From NCBI RefSeq assembly GCF_000337775.1, contig NZ_AOLQ01000009.1:56347-120346 (forward strand): DNA of 64,000 nucleotides, in the 5' to 3' direction. The first letter of the stretch is position 1; every line of letters starts with the position of its first letter. The notes below the pieces were generated by a model. The model made no database searches. It was not told the origin of the DNA and saw nothing but the letters and a program-made list of their open reading frames with translations. Origin of the DNA: Haloarcula vallismortis ATCC 29715 (lineage in GTDB: Archaea > Halobacteriota > Halobacteria > Halobacteriales > Haloarculaceae). Shown in pieces: positions 35,656-43,689 of the stretch. Both the position numbers and the translations under genes were made by a program.

Positions 35656-36932
35656 GTGTCTGCCTCCTGTAGCAGGGCCTGCGCACGCGTCGCCGGGTCG
35701 TCGTCGGCCTCGACGAAGGTCGAGGCGGTGAGGTTCGCGCCGTACTCATCAACCGACAGCGACCCGCGGACGGCGTACTCGCGGCCGACGATGCGGTCGC
35801 TGATGCGCTCGGCGACCACTTCTTTGTCCATCGCGTCGCGGGCGTGCTCGCGGGCGTCGTCGAGGTTTCCGCCGTACACTCGGGCGGTCAGTTCGTCGTC
35901 GAGCACCGCGGTGACGGTGTCGGTGCCGTCGTCGAGGATGGCCTTCGTCCGCAGGTCGTCCTCGCCCTCGACAGCGCCGTGGGAGCGACATTGGCCGTTC
36001 TGGATGACGCGGCCACACTCCGGACAGCGCTCGATGAGCCCGGAGCCGTCCCGCACCTGGATGACGTTGCCGGCCAGTTCCACGTCGAACAGGCCGCCGC
36101 TCTCGACGGCCTCGTGGATCGACAGTCGTGGTGCGTCTTCAGCGACCTCGACCGTCTGGTCCAGTGCGGTCACCGCTGAGAACTCGGAGACGTTCACCGA
36201 TGGTGCGCCGCGGAACTCCCGGACGAACGTCTCTTCGAGGCGCACGGACGCGCCCTCCTCGATTTCCTCGTGGGGTTCCCAGTCGGTGAAAGGGAGCCGG
36301 CCGCTCTCGTCGCCGACGACACCGCTGAGAATCGTCGTCTCGCCGTCGCGGCCGTCGATGACCTTCTGCTCGCACTCCAGTACCTGCACCTCGACGGTGA
36401 TGCCGCGGTCGCCGGGCGCGAGGTCCTGTAGCGCGGCGCGGCCGCCGACATCGTAGTCGATGTCGAGCGTTTCGTCGACGACTTCGGGGTCGGTGCTGTC
36501 GCCCAGATTGAGCTCCGGCTTGCCGTCCCACTCGCGGACGCCGGCGTTGCCCAGCCGGACCGTCTGGCCGGGCTGGAGGTCGCCCGAGAACCCGTCCCAG
36601 GCGGTGTATGATATCTTCCCCGTCTCGTCGGCGAGTTCACCCTCGCGGATGACGTGCTGTTCCCCGTTGTACTGGATAGACCGGCGGCCGGACGTGAGCA
36701 CCACGGCGGTGACTGTCACGTTCGAGTCGTCGGTCGAAACCTCGCTGATGGCCTTGCTCGACGGCGTGCCGTCGCTGCCGGAGCTGCCATCGCCGTATTT
36801 CCGCCTGAGGCTCTGCTTGGCCTCGTCCATCGGGACGGAGTAGTTCACGAGGTTTTCCAGGTCGCGTGTGACCTCCTCTTTGTCAACACCGAGGTCGGAG
36901 GCGAGCTCCTCGGCATGGTCTTCGAGAGACAT
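35652..36932 (-). CDS. rpa1: Replication protein A, single-stranded DNA-binding protein
   Basis: A 426-aa RPA with a short N-terminal helical domain (MSLEDHAEELASDLGVDKEEV), then three OB folds (about 75-165, 175-275 and the C-terminal part). The zinc finger CPECGRVIQNGQCRSHG lies at about residue 310. Length and layout fit haloarchaeal Rpa1 rather than the other paralogues. The ATG at 36932 fits the family; eight extra codons are open upstream. The stop overlaps rpap1, and rpe follows. This operon maintains ssDNA during replication and repair. The gene is divergent from the 37054/37176 pair. Confidence 0.88.
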   Translation of the reverse strand: MSLEDHAEELASDLGVDKEEVTRDLENLVNYSVPMDEAKQSLRRKYGDGSSGSDGTPSSKAISEVSTDDSNVTVTAVVLTSGRRSIQYNGEQHVIREGELADETGKISYTAWDGFSGDLQPGQTVRLGNAGVREWDGKPELNLGDSTDPEVVDETLDIDYDVGGRAALQDLAPGDRGITVEVQVLECEQKVIDGRDGETTILSGVVGDESGRLPFTDWEPHEEIEEGASVRLEETFVREFRGAPSVNVSEFSAVTALDQTVEVAEDAPRLSIHEAVESGGLFDVELAGNVIQVRDGSGLIERCPECGRVIQNGQCRSHGAVEGEDDLRTKAILDDGTDTVTAVLDDELTARVYGGNLDDAREHARDAMDKEVVAERISDRIVGREYAVRGSLSVDEYGANLTASTFVEADDDPATRAQALLQEADT

Positions 36933-37053
36933 CGACCGACGATTCGGTGGGAGCACTCAAAAGCGTTTTCGGCCAGTCGTCACGGACACAGCTGTCAACA
37001 CCTGTTCGAAATCGCCCAAAATTCTTATTTATGATACTGTGCTCTCTCAATAT

Positions 37054-37173
37054 ATGTCCTCTGACCGAGTTAGTGCGTTTCAAACGGCCGTTAGTTACAT
37101 TTTTGGCCATGCTCAACTAACCGGGCAGAAAGATATCGGAGATGATAACGAACGTGGCCATCCGGAGGCCTGA
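37054..37173 (+). CDS. Candidate 39-aa micro-protein upstream of an orphan gene
   Basis: A short ORF, MSSDRVSAFQTAVSYIFGHA... (39 aa), with an AT-rich TATA-like element (ttatttatg, about 37025-37033) 21-29 bases before its ATG. It stops two bases before the start of the next gene, whose Shine-Dalgarno sequence lies in its last codons. Either it is a real micro-protein or a leader ORF that couples translation. Its codon bias is weaker than in neighbouring genes, so confidence is moderate. Confidence 0.45.
   Translation: MSSDRVSAFQTAVSYIFGHAQLTGQKDIGDDNERGHPEA
37164..37168 (+). promoter_or_regulatory. Shine-Dalgarno site GGAGG
   Basis: GGAGG sits seven bases before the ATG at 37176. Clear Shine-Dalgarno sites are uncommon for first genes in haloarchaea but normal for downstream cistrons. 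This one therefore supports the start at 37176 and implies that the gene is read from a longer transcript that includes the 39-codon ORF. Confidence 0.7.
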
Positions 37174-37175
37174 CA

Positions 37176-37640
37176 ATGGGCAGTATATTCGGGTCGAAGC
37201 CCTCGGAGGCCCACGTCATCTGGCGGAGCGGTCGGAACAACGACGGCACGAAGAAGTTCGATTTCGAGTATCTGGAACTGTGGGCCGCCCATTTCGGGGT
37301 CGACTTCGAGCAGTGGACCCGTGTCGACCACGACCGCGGTGACGAACCTCGCGACCAGTTCGCTTGCGTGTTCCGCTGGTCGAAAAGCGGCGGGCAGGAA
37401 CTCTCCGTTGGCGACGAGGAGTGGACGATGGGCTCTCAGCGCAAGCCTCGCACGTTCCTCGAAATCGACGAAGAAGGGATGGTCCGGCTTCGGGGCTGGA
37501 GTACTGAAACGACGCTCGATGTCGACGAACTGGTGCTGCAAAAGACGGTGCTGAAGCTGCAAACCGCCGACGGCACGGTAAAGAAACTCGACGTGCGGAA
37601 GCTCTCGAAGCGCCCCGAGACGACCGCCACCCGAGCGTAA
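37176..37640 (+). CDS. Hypothetical haloarchaeal protein
   Basis: A 154-aa soluble protein of no family known to me. It has aromatic-rich beta-strand patterns (FDFEYLELWAAHFGVDFEQWTRV, FACVFRWSKSGG) and later charged strands ending in a basic segment (VKKLDVRKLSKRP). There is no membrane segment, metal motif or nucleotide motif. The start is fixed by a good Shine-Dalgarno site. It lies between the divergent rpa1 operon and the riboflavin-pathway reductase, which follows after 38 bases and may be cotranscribed. Confidence 0.7.
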   Translation: MGSIFGSKPSEAHVIWRSGRNNDGTKKFDFEYLELWAAHFGVDFEQWTRVDHDRGDEPRDQFACVFRWSKSGGQELSVGDEEWTMGSQRKPRTFLEIDEEGMVRLRGWSTETTLDVDELVLQKTVLKLQTADGTVKKLDVRKLSKRPETTATRA

Positions 37641-37678
37641 CCCAAAAGTCGTTTGACGTATCGCCGGCACGAACGAGT

Positions 37679-38338
37679 ATGCACGTCGTCGTCAACGCCG
37701 CGATGAGTGTCGACGGGAAGCTCTCCTCCCGCCGCCGCGAACAGATCGCTATCTCCGGACCGGACGATTTCGACCGGGTCGACCAGCTCCGGGCCGACAG
37801 CGACGCCGTGATGGTCGGCGTCGGCACGATTCTCGCCGACGACCCCTCGCTGACCGTCGACGACGCCGACCGCCGCGCCGCCCGGGTCGACCGCGGTGAC
37901 CCGGAAAACCCCGCCCGCGTCGTCGCCGACTCCCGTATCCGGACGCCGCCGGACGCCACCGTGTTGGACGGCCGCGCCCAGACCTACCTCCTCGTCAGCG
38001 AGGCCGCGCCGCCGGACTTCGTCGAGGAAATGGAAGACGCCGGCGCGTACGTCATCGCTGCCGGTCAGGACCAGGTCGACCTCACGACGACGCTCGCAAA
38101 GTTGGAGGGCGACGGTGTCGACCAGCTCATGGTCGAAGGCGGCGGCGAACTCATCTTTGGCCTGCTAGAGGAGGCGCTGGTCGACGAACTGTTCGTCTAT
38201 GTCGGCCCGAAAATCATCGGCGGCCGGGACGCGCCGACGCTGGCCGACGGCGACGGCTTCATCGAGGACTTCCCGGAGCCGGAGCTGGCCGGCGTCGACC
38301 GGGTCGACGACGGCGTCGTCCTCCACTGGCAGTTCTGA
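37679..38338 (+). CDS. arfC: Archaeal riboflavin-pathway reductase (2,5-diamino-6-ribosylamino-pyrimidinone 5'-phosphate reductase)
   Basis: A 219-aa RibD-C-domain reductase. In archaea it reduces the ribosyl side chain of the pyrimidine intermediate in riboflavin (and hence FAD, FMN and F420) synthesis. Signature: MHVVVNAAMSVDGKLS at the start, DAVMVGVGTILADDPSL, then LMVEGGGELIFGLLE near 150-165 and YVGPKIIGGRDAPTL. The size fits the stand-alone archaeal enzyme; there is no deaminase domain. The NADPH site is the Gly-rich VEGGGE. The gene lies 38 bases after the orphan 37176 gene. Confidence 0.9.
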   Translation: MHVVVNAAMSVDGKLSSRRREQIAISGPDDFDRVDQLRADSDAVMVGVGTILADDPSLTVDDADRRAARVDRGDPENPARVVADSRIRTPPDATVLDGRAQTYLLVSEAAPPDFVEEMEDAGAYVIAAGQDQVDLTTTLAKLEGDGVDQLMVEGGGELIFGLLEEALVDELFVYVGPKIIGGRDAPTLADGDGFIEDFPEPELAGVDRVDDGVVLHWQF

Positions 38339-38355
38339 GAACTGGGCCGGCAGAA

Positions 38356-38643
38356 TTAGTGGTCGTGGCCGGTCAGCTCTGCGAATGACTGCCCGAAGCG
38401 CTCCTCGAACAGCTCGCTTGTCTCCTCTTCAAGCGCGACAATCTGCTCGTCCGGTTCGCCCTGAGCGTGGTGGACAGCGCTGTGAATCCGCTGGGTCATG
38501 CCGAACATCGCGATGTCGCCGACGACCTGCGGGTCCGTCTCGTCCGGTGACTCCCGAAGGATATCCACGAGTTCGCTCGGGACTGTGAGTTCGTCGGTCT
38601 CCTCGCCGTCTTCGATAGTCAGCGTGACAGTGTCGGTTGCCAT
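38356..38643 (-). CDS. Small acidic haloarchaeal protein
   Basis: A 95-aa protein with an N-terminal beta-hairpin (DTVTLTIEDGEETDELTVPSE) and a helical C-terminus, very acidic with a His-rich end (GHDH). It looks like one of the conserved haloarchaeal DUF families, but I cannot name it with certainty. No motif suggests an enzyme. It lies downstream of trxB on the same strand (62-base gap) and converges on the reductase gene. Confidence 0.7.
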   Translation of the reverse strand: MATDTVTLTIEDGEETDELTVPSELVDILRESPDETDPQVVGDIAMFGMTQRIHSAVHHAQGEPDEQIVALEEETSELFEERFGQSFAELTGHDH

Positions 38644-38705
38644 GCCATTGACTCCGGGGGCTATCCTAAAGGGTCTGTGGATGTGGGAACGGAGAAGGCA
38701 GTGCC

Positions 38706-39755
38706 TTAGTCGTCGGCTTCCGCAGCGGCTTCGGACTCCGCCTCGGCGGCAGCCTCGGCCGCTGATTCGAGGTACTCGTCGGCATCAATAGCGGCTTTAC
38801 AGCCCATCCCAGCGGCGGTGACGGCCTGCTGGTAGTGGTAGTCGACAACGTCGCCGGCGCCGAAGATACCGTCGACATCGGTGGCGGTCTGCCCGCCGCC
38901 TTTGCCGCCCTTCGCGACGATGTAGCCAGTGTCGTCCAGTTCAACACCGGTGTCTTCCAGATAGTCGGTGTTGGGCGTGTGGCCGATAGCTATGAAGACA
39001 GCCCCCACGTCGAAGTCGAAGGTCTCGGTCCCGTCTTCGTCGAGCTTCTCGCTGGGATAGCCCTCGTCGTTCCGCGCAAGCGTGACGTGGTCGACCCCGT
39101 CTTCGGGCGAGCCATGCATCTCCAGCAGTTCGGTGTTCCGCATAATCTCGATTTCGCCCTCGTCGACCTTCTGCTGGACGCGGTCAATCCAGTAGTCCTC
39201 GGCGCGGAACTCCTCGCGGCGGTGTGCGATGTAGACGGTGTCGGCGAACTTCGTGAGGAAGTGGGCCTCCTCCATGGCCGCGTCGCCGCCGCCGACGACG
39301 AGCATGTCCTCGCCGCGGAAGAACGCGCCGTCGCAGGTCGCACACGTCGAGACACCATAGCCCATCAGTTCGTCCTCGCCGGGGACGCCTAGCGTCCGGG
39401 CGCTGGCTCCGGAGGCGGCGATAAATGCGTCGCAGGTGTAGACGTCGCCGTTCGACAGTTCCACGCGGAACGGCCGCTCGCTGTCATCGATGTCGGCGAC
39501 GATACCGTGTTCGAGTTCAGCGCCGAAGCGCTGGGCCTGCTCTTTCATGTTGTTGATGAGGTCCGGTCCGGAGAGGCCCTCCGGGAAGCCGGGGAAGTTC
39601 TCGACTTCGCTGGTCAGCGTGAGCTGTCCACCCGGTTCATCGCCTTCTAAAACGAGTGGGTCGTTGTTGCTTCTGGCGGCGTAGATGGCCGCTGTCAGTC
39701 CCGCTGCGCCCGTGCCAGCGACGATGAGTCGTCGGTGTTCGACCGATTCTGTCAT
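38706..39755 (-). CDS. trxB: Thioredoxin reductase (FAD/NADPH)
   Basis: A low-molecular-weight thioredoxin reductase (349 aa). FAD-binding GTGAAGLTAAIYAAR starts at about residue 13. The redox-active CATC follows STCATCDGAFF near 136-139, and the pyridine-nucleotide motif GGGDAAMEEAHF comes next. The final ATDVDGIFGAGD segment closes the FAD site. The last 30 residues are an Ala/Glu repeat tail absent from bacterial enzymes. It keeps thioredoxins reduced. It is divergent from the DUF357 gene. Confidence 0.93.
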   Translation of the reverse strand: MTESVEHRRLIVAGTGAAGLTAAIYAARSNNDPLVLEGDEPGGQLTLTSEVENFPGFPEGLSGPDLINNMKEQAQRFGAELEHGIVADIDDSERPFRVELSNGDVYTCDAFIAASGASARTLGVPGEDELMGYGVSTCATCDGAFFRGEDMLVVGGGDAAMEEAHFLTKFADTVYIAHRREEFRAEDYWIDRVQQKVDEGEIEIMRNTELLEMHGSPEDGVDHVTLARNDEGYPSEKLDEDGTETFDFDVGAVFIAIGHTPNTDYLEDTGVELDDTGYIVAKGGKGGGQTATDVDGIFGAGDVVDYHYQQAVTAAGMGCKAAIDADEYLESAAEAAAEAESEAAAEADD

Positions 39756-39856
39756 TAGCCAAGTTAGACTACCGGGCCGTATTTAGCTTGTGTTGTCGTG
39801 TGCCGAACTCGAACCGTGACGACATGCTTAGGCCGCTGCCACCGCTCGTTGAGGGT

Positions 39857-40141
39857 ATGGCCGCCGATCTCGAAGAGAAGACCGACCGGTATGAGGGACT
39901 GCTTGCGGAGGCACTCGATGCGGCATCAGTCGCGCCGCCTGAGGGGACACCGATGCACGACGCCGCTCTGGACTGTGAGGAGATGGCGTCGTCGTATCTT
40001 GAAGATGGGCGTCACTTTCGAGACGACGACGACCTCGTGAACGCGCTGGCGTCGTTTTCGTACGGGCACGCGTGGCTGGACGCGGGCGCACGCATCGGAC
40101 TCTTCGACGTGCCGACTGAGGGCCACCTGTTCACTGTCTGA
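39857..40141 (+). CDS. DUF357 family protein
   Basis: A 94-aa helical protein of the archaeal DUF357 family (DLEEKTDRYEGLLAEALDAA...CEEMASSYLEDGRHFRDDDDLVNALASFSYGHAWLDAGARIGLF), close to the family's usual length. The function is unknown; the fold is expected to be a helical bundle. I chose the ATG at 39857; ATG 39824 would add 11 residues rich in Pro and Leu without family similarity. It is divergent from trxB. Confidence 0.82.
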   Translation: MAADLEEKTDRYEGLLAEALDAASVAPPEGTPMHDAALDCEEMASSYLEDGRHFRDDDDLVNALASFSYGHAWLDAGARIGLFDVPTEGHLFTV

Positions 40142-40182
40142 AACTATGGCCTAATTTGGGTCTCAGTTCGGCAATCGGTTAA

Positions 40183-40722
40183 GTGTCAACAGTCCTCCGA
40201 ATATGCTGGGTTTCCATAAAAGAGACCAGACGCAGTGTCCTGCGGAGTATCGGTGCCGGAACAGCAGTCGCGGTCGGTGGCGTCGGTGCCGCCAGCGCCA
40301 AGCCGCCGAGTGAGGGCGAGACGATCGCCGACGTGGCCTCGAATGACGACCGATTTAGCATCTTGGTCGACGCGCTGGCCGAGGCAGAGCTCGTCGGGGC
40401 GCTCGGCGGCAACAGGCAATTGACAGTAGTTGCGCCGACGAACGAGGCGTTCAAACAGTTACTGGACGACCTCGGTATCTCGAAAGAGGACCTTCTCGCC
40501 AGAGACGACCTCGCACAGATACTGCTGTACCATGTGATTCCCGGGCGACGCAACGCCGCCTCCGTCACCGCCTCGTCAAAGCTCCCGACACTCAACGGGG
40601 CGACAATCGACGTAGACGGCACGAACCTCAACGGTGACCAGGCGGACATCATCACCGAGGCGACGAACATCGAGGCCTCGAACGGCTTCATCCACGCCAT
40701 CAACGGTGTGTTGCTGCCGTAG
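40183..40722 (+). CDS. Tat-exported fasciclin-domain protein
   Basis: A 179-aa extracellular protein with a single fasciclin (FAS1) domain, about residues 45-178: TIADVASNDDRFSILVDAL, then LTVVAPTNEAFKQLL, LLYHVIPGRR and NGFIHAINGVLLP. The N-terminus contains a twin-arginine motif (ETRRSVLRSIGAG) before a hydrophobic run ending in ASA, so Tat export is likely. FAS1 domains mediate adhesion to surfaces or other cells. The only in-frame start is the GTG at 40183, which leaves an unusually long n-region, so the annotated start is uncertain. A taattt element lies about 30 bases upstream. Confidence 0.82.
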   Translation: MSTVLRICWVSIKETRRSVLRSIGAGTAVAVGGVGAASAKPPSEGETIADVASNDDRFSILVDALAEAELVGALGGNRQLTVVAPTNEAFKQLLDDLGISKEDLLARDDLAQILLYHVIPGRRNAASVTASSKLPTLNGATIDVDGTNLNGDQADIITEATNIEASNGFIHAINGVLLP

Positions 40723-40919
40723 GCAGGATCACTGATACATTTTGGGCGCGTGCGCGACGGCCGGAACTGCCGCCCTGCGACGACTGTCCCCGACTGGGGC
40801 AGGACGGTCCGGGTCCCCGACGGCGACCGTTGACGCCTAGTCACCCCGGCTACGCTCGTAGGCAACGTCCGTTCGGTCGGCCAGTGGATATACCTACACA
40901 CGGAGAGTGTGGGACAGTG

Positions 40920-41195
40920 ATGGAGGGTGTCCTCTGGTACGTTCTCTCCGGGACCCGCGGGGGGCCGAACAGAGCTCGTATCCTCGAAGCCCTTGAGCAG
41001 CGGCCTCGGAACGCTAACCAGTTAGCGGAGGACCTCGACCTCGACTACAAGACGGTCCGTCATCACCTCGACGTGTTGATGGACAACGGGGTCGTCGACA
41101 ACACCGGCGGCGACTACGGCTCCGTCTACACGCTGACCGACCGGACCGAACAGTACTGGGACACCATCGAGGAAATCATCGCGGAGATAGAGTGA
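40920..41195 (+). CDS. Winged-helix transcriptional regulator
   Basis: A 91-aa ArsR-like winged-helix protein. The segment NRARILEALEQRPRNANQLAEDLDLDYKTVRHHLDVLMDNGVV is a typical DNA-reading helix-turn-helix and wing. No metal-binding Cys is present, so the signal sensed is not obvious. A TATA-like ggatatacc lies 27-35 bases before the ATG at 40920. It is followed after 46 bases by a small membrane protein, a pairing often seen in haloarchaea, so it may regulate or partner that gene. Confidence 0.85.
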   Translation: MEGVLWYVLSGTRGGPNRARILEALEQRPRNANQLAEDLDLDYKTVRHHLDVLMDNGVVDNTGGDYGSVYTLTDRTEQYWDTIEEIIAEIE

Positions 41196-41241
41196 CAATG
41201 GCTGAATACGGACTTTCACTACACGACACAGGGGGGTACAG

Positions 41242-41544
41242 ATGGCAGTCTGGATGACCGCCGCGAGCGTCGCATCCGCGCTCAACGTCGTCGTCTTGCT
41301 CGTGTTGCTGTCGGTCTGGATCCGGAACTACTTGGAAGTGAACTCGAAACACGCGCTCGGACTGACTGTCTTCGGGCTCCTGTTGCTCGCCGAGAACTGC
41401 CTGTCCGTCTACTACTACGTCCTCGACCCACAGGTCGCCGTGTTGTTGCGAAGCGCCGCCCCTGTTGCCGGTCGCGCGATGACGTTCGTCGCCCTACTGG
41501 AACTCGCCGGGCTGGTGTTTCTGACGTGGATCACCCTCGACTGA
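41242..41544 (+). CDS. Small membrane protein partnered with the winged-helix regulator
   Basis: A 100-aa protein with three hydrophobic segments (about residues 5-27, 38-63 and 72-97). No catalytic motif is seen. A G-rich ggggggt lies just before the ATG and may act as the ribosome-binding site of a downstream cistron. Together with the preceding winged-helix protein it may form a membrane-linked regulatory pair, but its role is unknown. Confidence 0.72.
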   Translation: MAVWMTAASVASALNVVVLLVLLSVWIRNYLEVNSKHALGLTVFGLLLLAENCLSVYYYVLDPQVAVLLRSAAPVAGRAMTFVALLELAGLVFLTWITLD

Positions 41545-42010
41545 GGGGTCGTCGGGACGGCTCTCCGGAAGGTACCGCCGTTGCTGTGTTTGTATCTGGT
41601 ACGTAGCTGTAGCCAAAGTGTGTCAACTGGTAACATCGTTTTTTATACCACATCACCCCTCCACGGTGTGCGGAACCACACTCCGACTCCCGTTGTTTTG
41701 ACGACTCCGGGGCCGGTCCGTCGTCTCGCTTCACGGGGCAGCAGTCCCGCGGTGGGGGCCGGCAGTCCATCGGAGAATCGACGACAACACGCGGCCCGCA
41801 CCGAGCGTGCGCCGTGGGCGGCAGGCGGCGACAACCGCCAGACATATATACGAAAGCAATTAGGCGTGCCATTCTCTATCATGGCGCTGTCTGCCGATTC
41901 CCTCGAAAAGTCGGCGAAAGATTTATATACTTTTCGGACTAACTATAGGGTAAGACAATTCCCCAAACGGTCTTAAGATTTCTGCACCCGGCAGAACAGG
42001 ACTCCCAATC
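41545..42010 (+). promoter_or_regulatory. 466-base upstream region of tfb with three TATA-like elements
   Basis: No reliable gene lies here. TATA-like elements on the plus strand are tttttttata (about 41638-41647), catatata (41843-41850) and tttatata (41922-41929). The last is the strongest candidate for tfb and gives a leader of about 55-65 bases before the ATG at 42011. A Pro/Arg-rich ORF (41668-41976) and a nested 31-codon ORF (41881-41976) are open but lack haloarchaeal composition. The region may hold several promoters or a small RNA. Confidence 0.5.
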
Positions 42011-42979
42011 ATGAGTGAATCAACAACGCGGACAAACACACGAGAACGAGAGGAAAAAATAACCGAATCGACGGAACAGGAAGCTGTAGAGACCTGTCCC
42101 GAATGTAGTGGCAACGTCGTTACGGACACCGAACACGGCGAAACAGTCTGTGAGGACTGTGGACTGGTCGTCGAAGAGGACGAGATTGACCGGGGGCCGG
42201 AATGGCGGGCGTTCAACTCCGCAGAGAAGGACCGGAAGTCCCGCGTCGGCGCGCCGACGACGAACATGATGCACGACAAGGGCCTCTCAACGAACATTGG
42301 CTGGCAGAACAAGGACGCCTATGGCCGCTCACTCTCCAGTGAGCAGCGCCAGAAGATGCAGCGGCTCCGGACCTGGAACGAGCGGTTCCGCACCCGCGAT
42401 TCCAAGGAGCGTAATCTCAAGCAGGCGCTGGGCGAAATCGACCGGATGGCCTCCGCACTGGGGCTTCCCCAGAACGTCCGCGAGACGGCCAGCGTCATCT
42501 ACCGCCGCGCGCTCGGTGACGACCTGCTCCCGGGCCGGTCCATCGAGGGCGTCGCGACCTCCGCACTGTACGCGGCCGCTCGCATGGCCGGGAACCCCCG
42601 GTCGCTCGACGAGATGGCCCGCGTCTCCCGCGTCGAGAAGATGGAGCTCACACGGACCTACCGGTACATCGTCCGGGAACTCAGCCTCGAAGTCCAGCCG
42701 GCGGACCCGGAGCACTACCTCCCGCGATTCATCTCCGATCTGGAACTCAGCGAGGAGACGCAGCGACAAGCCCGTGACCTCGTCGAAGGCGCCCGTCAGT
42801 CCGGGATGCTTTCCGGTAAATCACCGGTCGGCATCGCCGCCGCGGCTGTCTACGCCGCCGCCCTGCTGACCAACGAGAAGGTCACACAGAGTCAGGTCAG
42901 CGACGTGGCCGACATCTCCGAAGTGACGATCCGAAATCGGTACAAAGAACTCCTCGAAGCCGAGGACCTTCCGGCCTGA
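42011..42979 (+). CDS. tfb: Transcription initiation factor TFB
   Basis: A general archaeal transcription factor (322 aa) that bridges TBP at the promoter to RNA polymerase. The N-terminal zinc ribbon CPECSGNVVTDTEHGETVCEDCG (about 29-51) is followed by the B-finger/linker (DRGPEWRAFNSAEKDRKSRVGAP) and two cyclin repeats, about 125-215 and 220-315 (ALYAAARMAGNPRSLDEMARVSRV; AAAVYAAALLTNEKVTQSQVSDVADISEVTIRNRY). Haloarchaea have several TFB paralogues and I cannot tell which one this is. It has an unusually long upstream region with several TATA elements, suggesting regulated expression. Confidence 0.95.
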   Translation: MSESTTRTNTREREEKITESTEQEAVETCPECSGNVVTDTEHGETVCEDCGLVVEEDEIDRGPEWRAFNSAEKDRKSRVGAPTTNMMHDKGLSTNIGWQNKDAYGRSLSSEQRQKMQRLRTWNERFRTRDSKERNLKQALGEIDRMASALGLPQNVRETASVIYRRALGDDLLPGRSIEGVATSALYAAARMAGNPRSLDEMARVSRVEKMELTRTYRYIVRELSLEVQPADPEHYLPRFISDLELSEETQRQARDLVEGARQSGMLSGKSPVGIAAAAVYAAALLTNEKVTQSQVSDVADISEVTIRNRYKELLEAEDLPA

Positions 42980-43052
42980 TGCTCGGGTGAAGGCAGACTA
43001 CTGGGGAGACGACAAGGCTTTTTATCACTGGGTATGTGTGTGAGTAACATAC

Positions 43053-43232
43053 ATGGAGGAAGCGTACGTGCGATTGCTCTGTCCTGAGTGTAAGAAAGAC
43101 TGGGAGTCGACGCCGACGGATCTGCCGCGACACGACACGACGTTCCACTGCCCGAACTGTCACGCGAGCCACCGGCTCGCTGTTTTCACCCGCACGGAAA
43201 ACGACTTGCAGACGCTGAAAGGGCTGCAGTAA
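43053..43232 (+). CDS. CPxC zinc-finger micro-protein
   Basis: A 59-aa protein with two Cys pairs, LLCPEC (Cys10, Cys13) and FHCPNC (Cys33, Cys36), making a likely single zinc ribbon, and a short charged helix at the end (TRTENDLQTLKGLQ). Such haloarchaeal CPxC micro-proteins are abundant and several are regulators, but this one is not individually known to me. A TATA element (ctttttatc) lies about 28-36 bases before the ATG at 43053. It abuts the convergent aIF2-beta gene exactly, with no intergenic base. Confidence 0.78.
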   Translation: MEEAYVRLLCPECKKDWESTPTDLPRHDTTFHCPNCHASHRLAVFTRTENDLQTLKGLQ

Positions 43233-43637
43233 CTACTCGCTCGTCGCCGAGCGTGCGCCACACGCCTCACAGCGGAGCAACAGCGCGCCCTGTTCCCGTT
43301 CCAGTTGCGTGTCCGGCAGCCCACACTCCGAGCAGAGCACGAACTCGTCGACGTACTCGTCGATAGACGCCTCGATACGGTCGGCGTCGAAATCGCCGGT
43401 CAACCGCGCCCGGCCGCTCTCGTCGATGTGGCCGCTCGTTCCCAGGTCGTTCTGGAGGAACTTCATCACGTGGTCGTCCTTGCGTCCGAGCCGGGAACAC
43501 GTCGACTGGAAGTTCTCGTAGACGGTGACGTTCCCCTCCTGTCGGACATCCGGGTCCGGGACCTCGAACCGTTCACTTGTGCCGTCGATCTCGGGCGTTT
43601 CTTCCATCGCCCGGTTGAGCATATCGTCGTATTCCAT
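43233..43637 (-). CDS. Translation initiation factor aIF2 subunit beta
   Basis: A 134-aa beta subunit of the archaeal initiation factor 2 complex, which brings initiator tRNA to the ribosome. The alpha-beta domain (about 20-95, VTVYENFQSTCSRLGRKDDHVMKFLQNDLGTSG...GRARLTGDF) and the C4 zinc domain CSECGLPDTQLEREQGALLLRC (about 101-123, plus the final Cys) are both complete. Length and order match the archaeal family. It is transcribed towards the CPxC micro-protein, with the two stops touching. Confidence 0.93.
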   Translation of the reverse strand: MEYDDMLNRAMEETPEIDGTSERFEVPDPDVRQEGNVTVYENFQSTCSRLGRKDDHVMKFLQNDLGTSGHIDESGRARLTGDFDADRIEASIDEYVDEFVLCSECGLPDTQLEREQGALLLRCEACGARSATSE

Positions 43638-43689
43638 ACTCCAACGTCACAGAGCAGCCAACAAAAACTTTTCAGCCGGTGGTCGTCCG

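Noticed and set aside
41668..41976. Pro/Arg-rich ORF upstream of tfb
   Set aside because: It begins at plausible leaderless spacing but has no acidic bias and reads like non-coding GC-rich DNA; kept only as part of the regulatory region.
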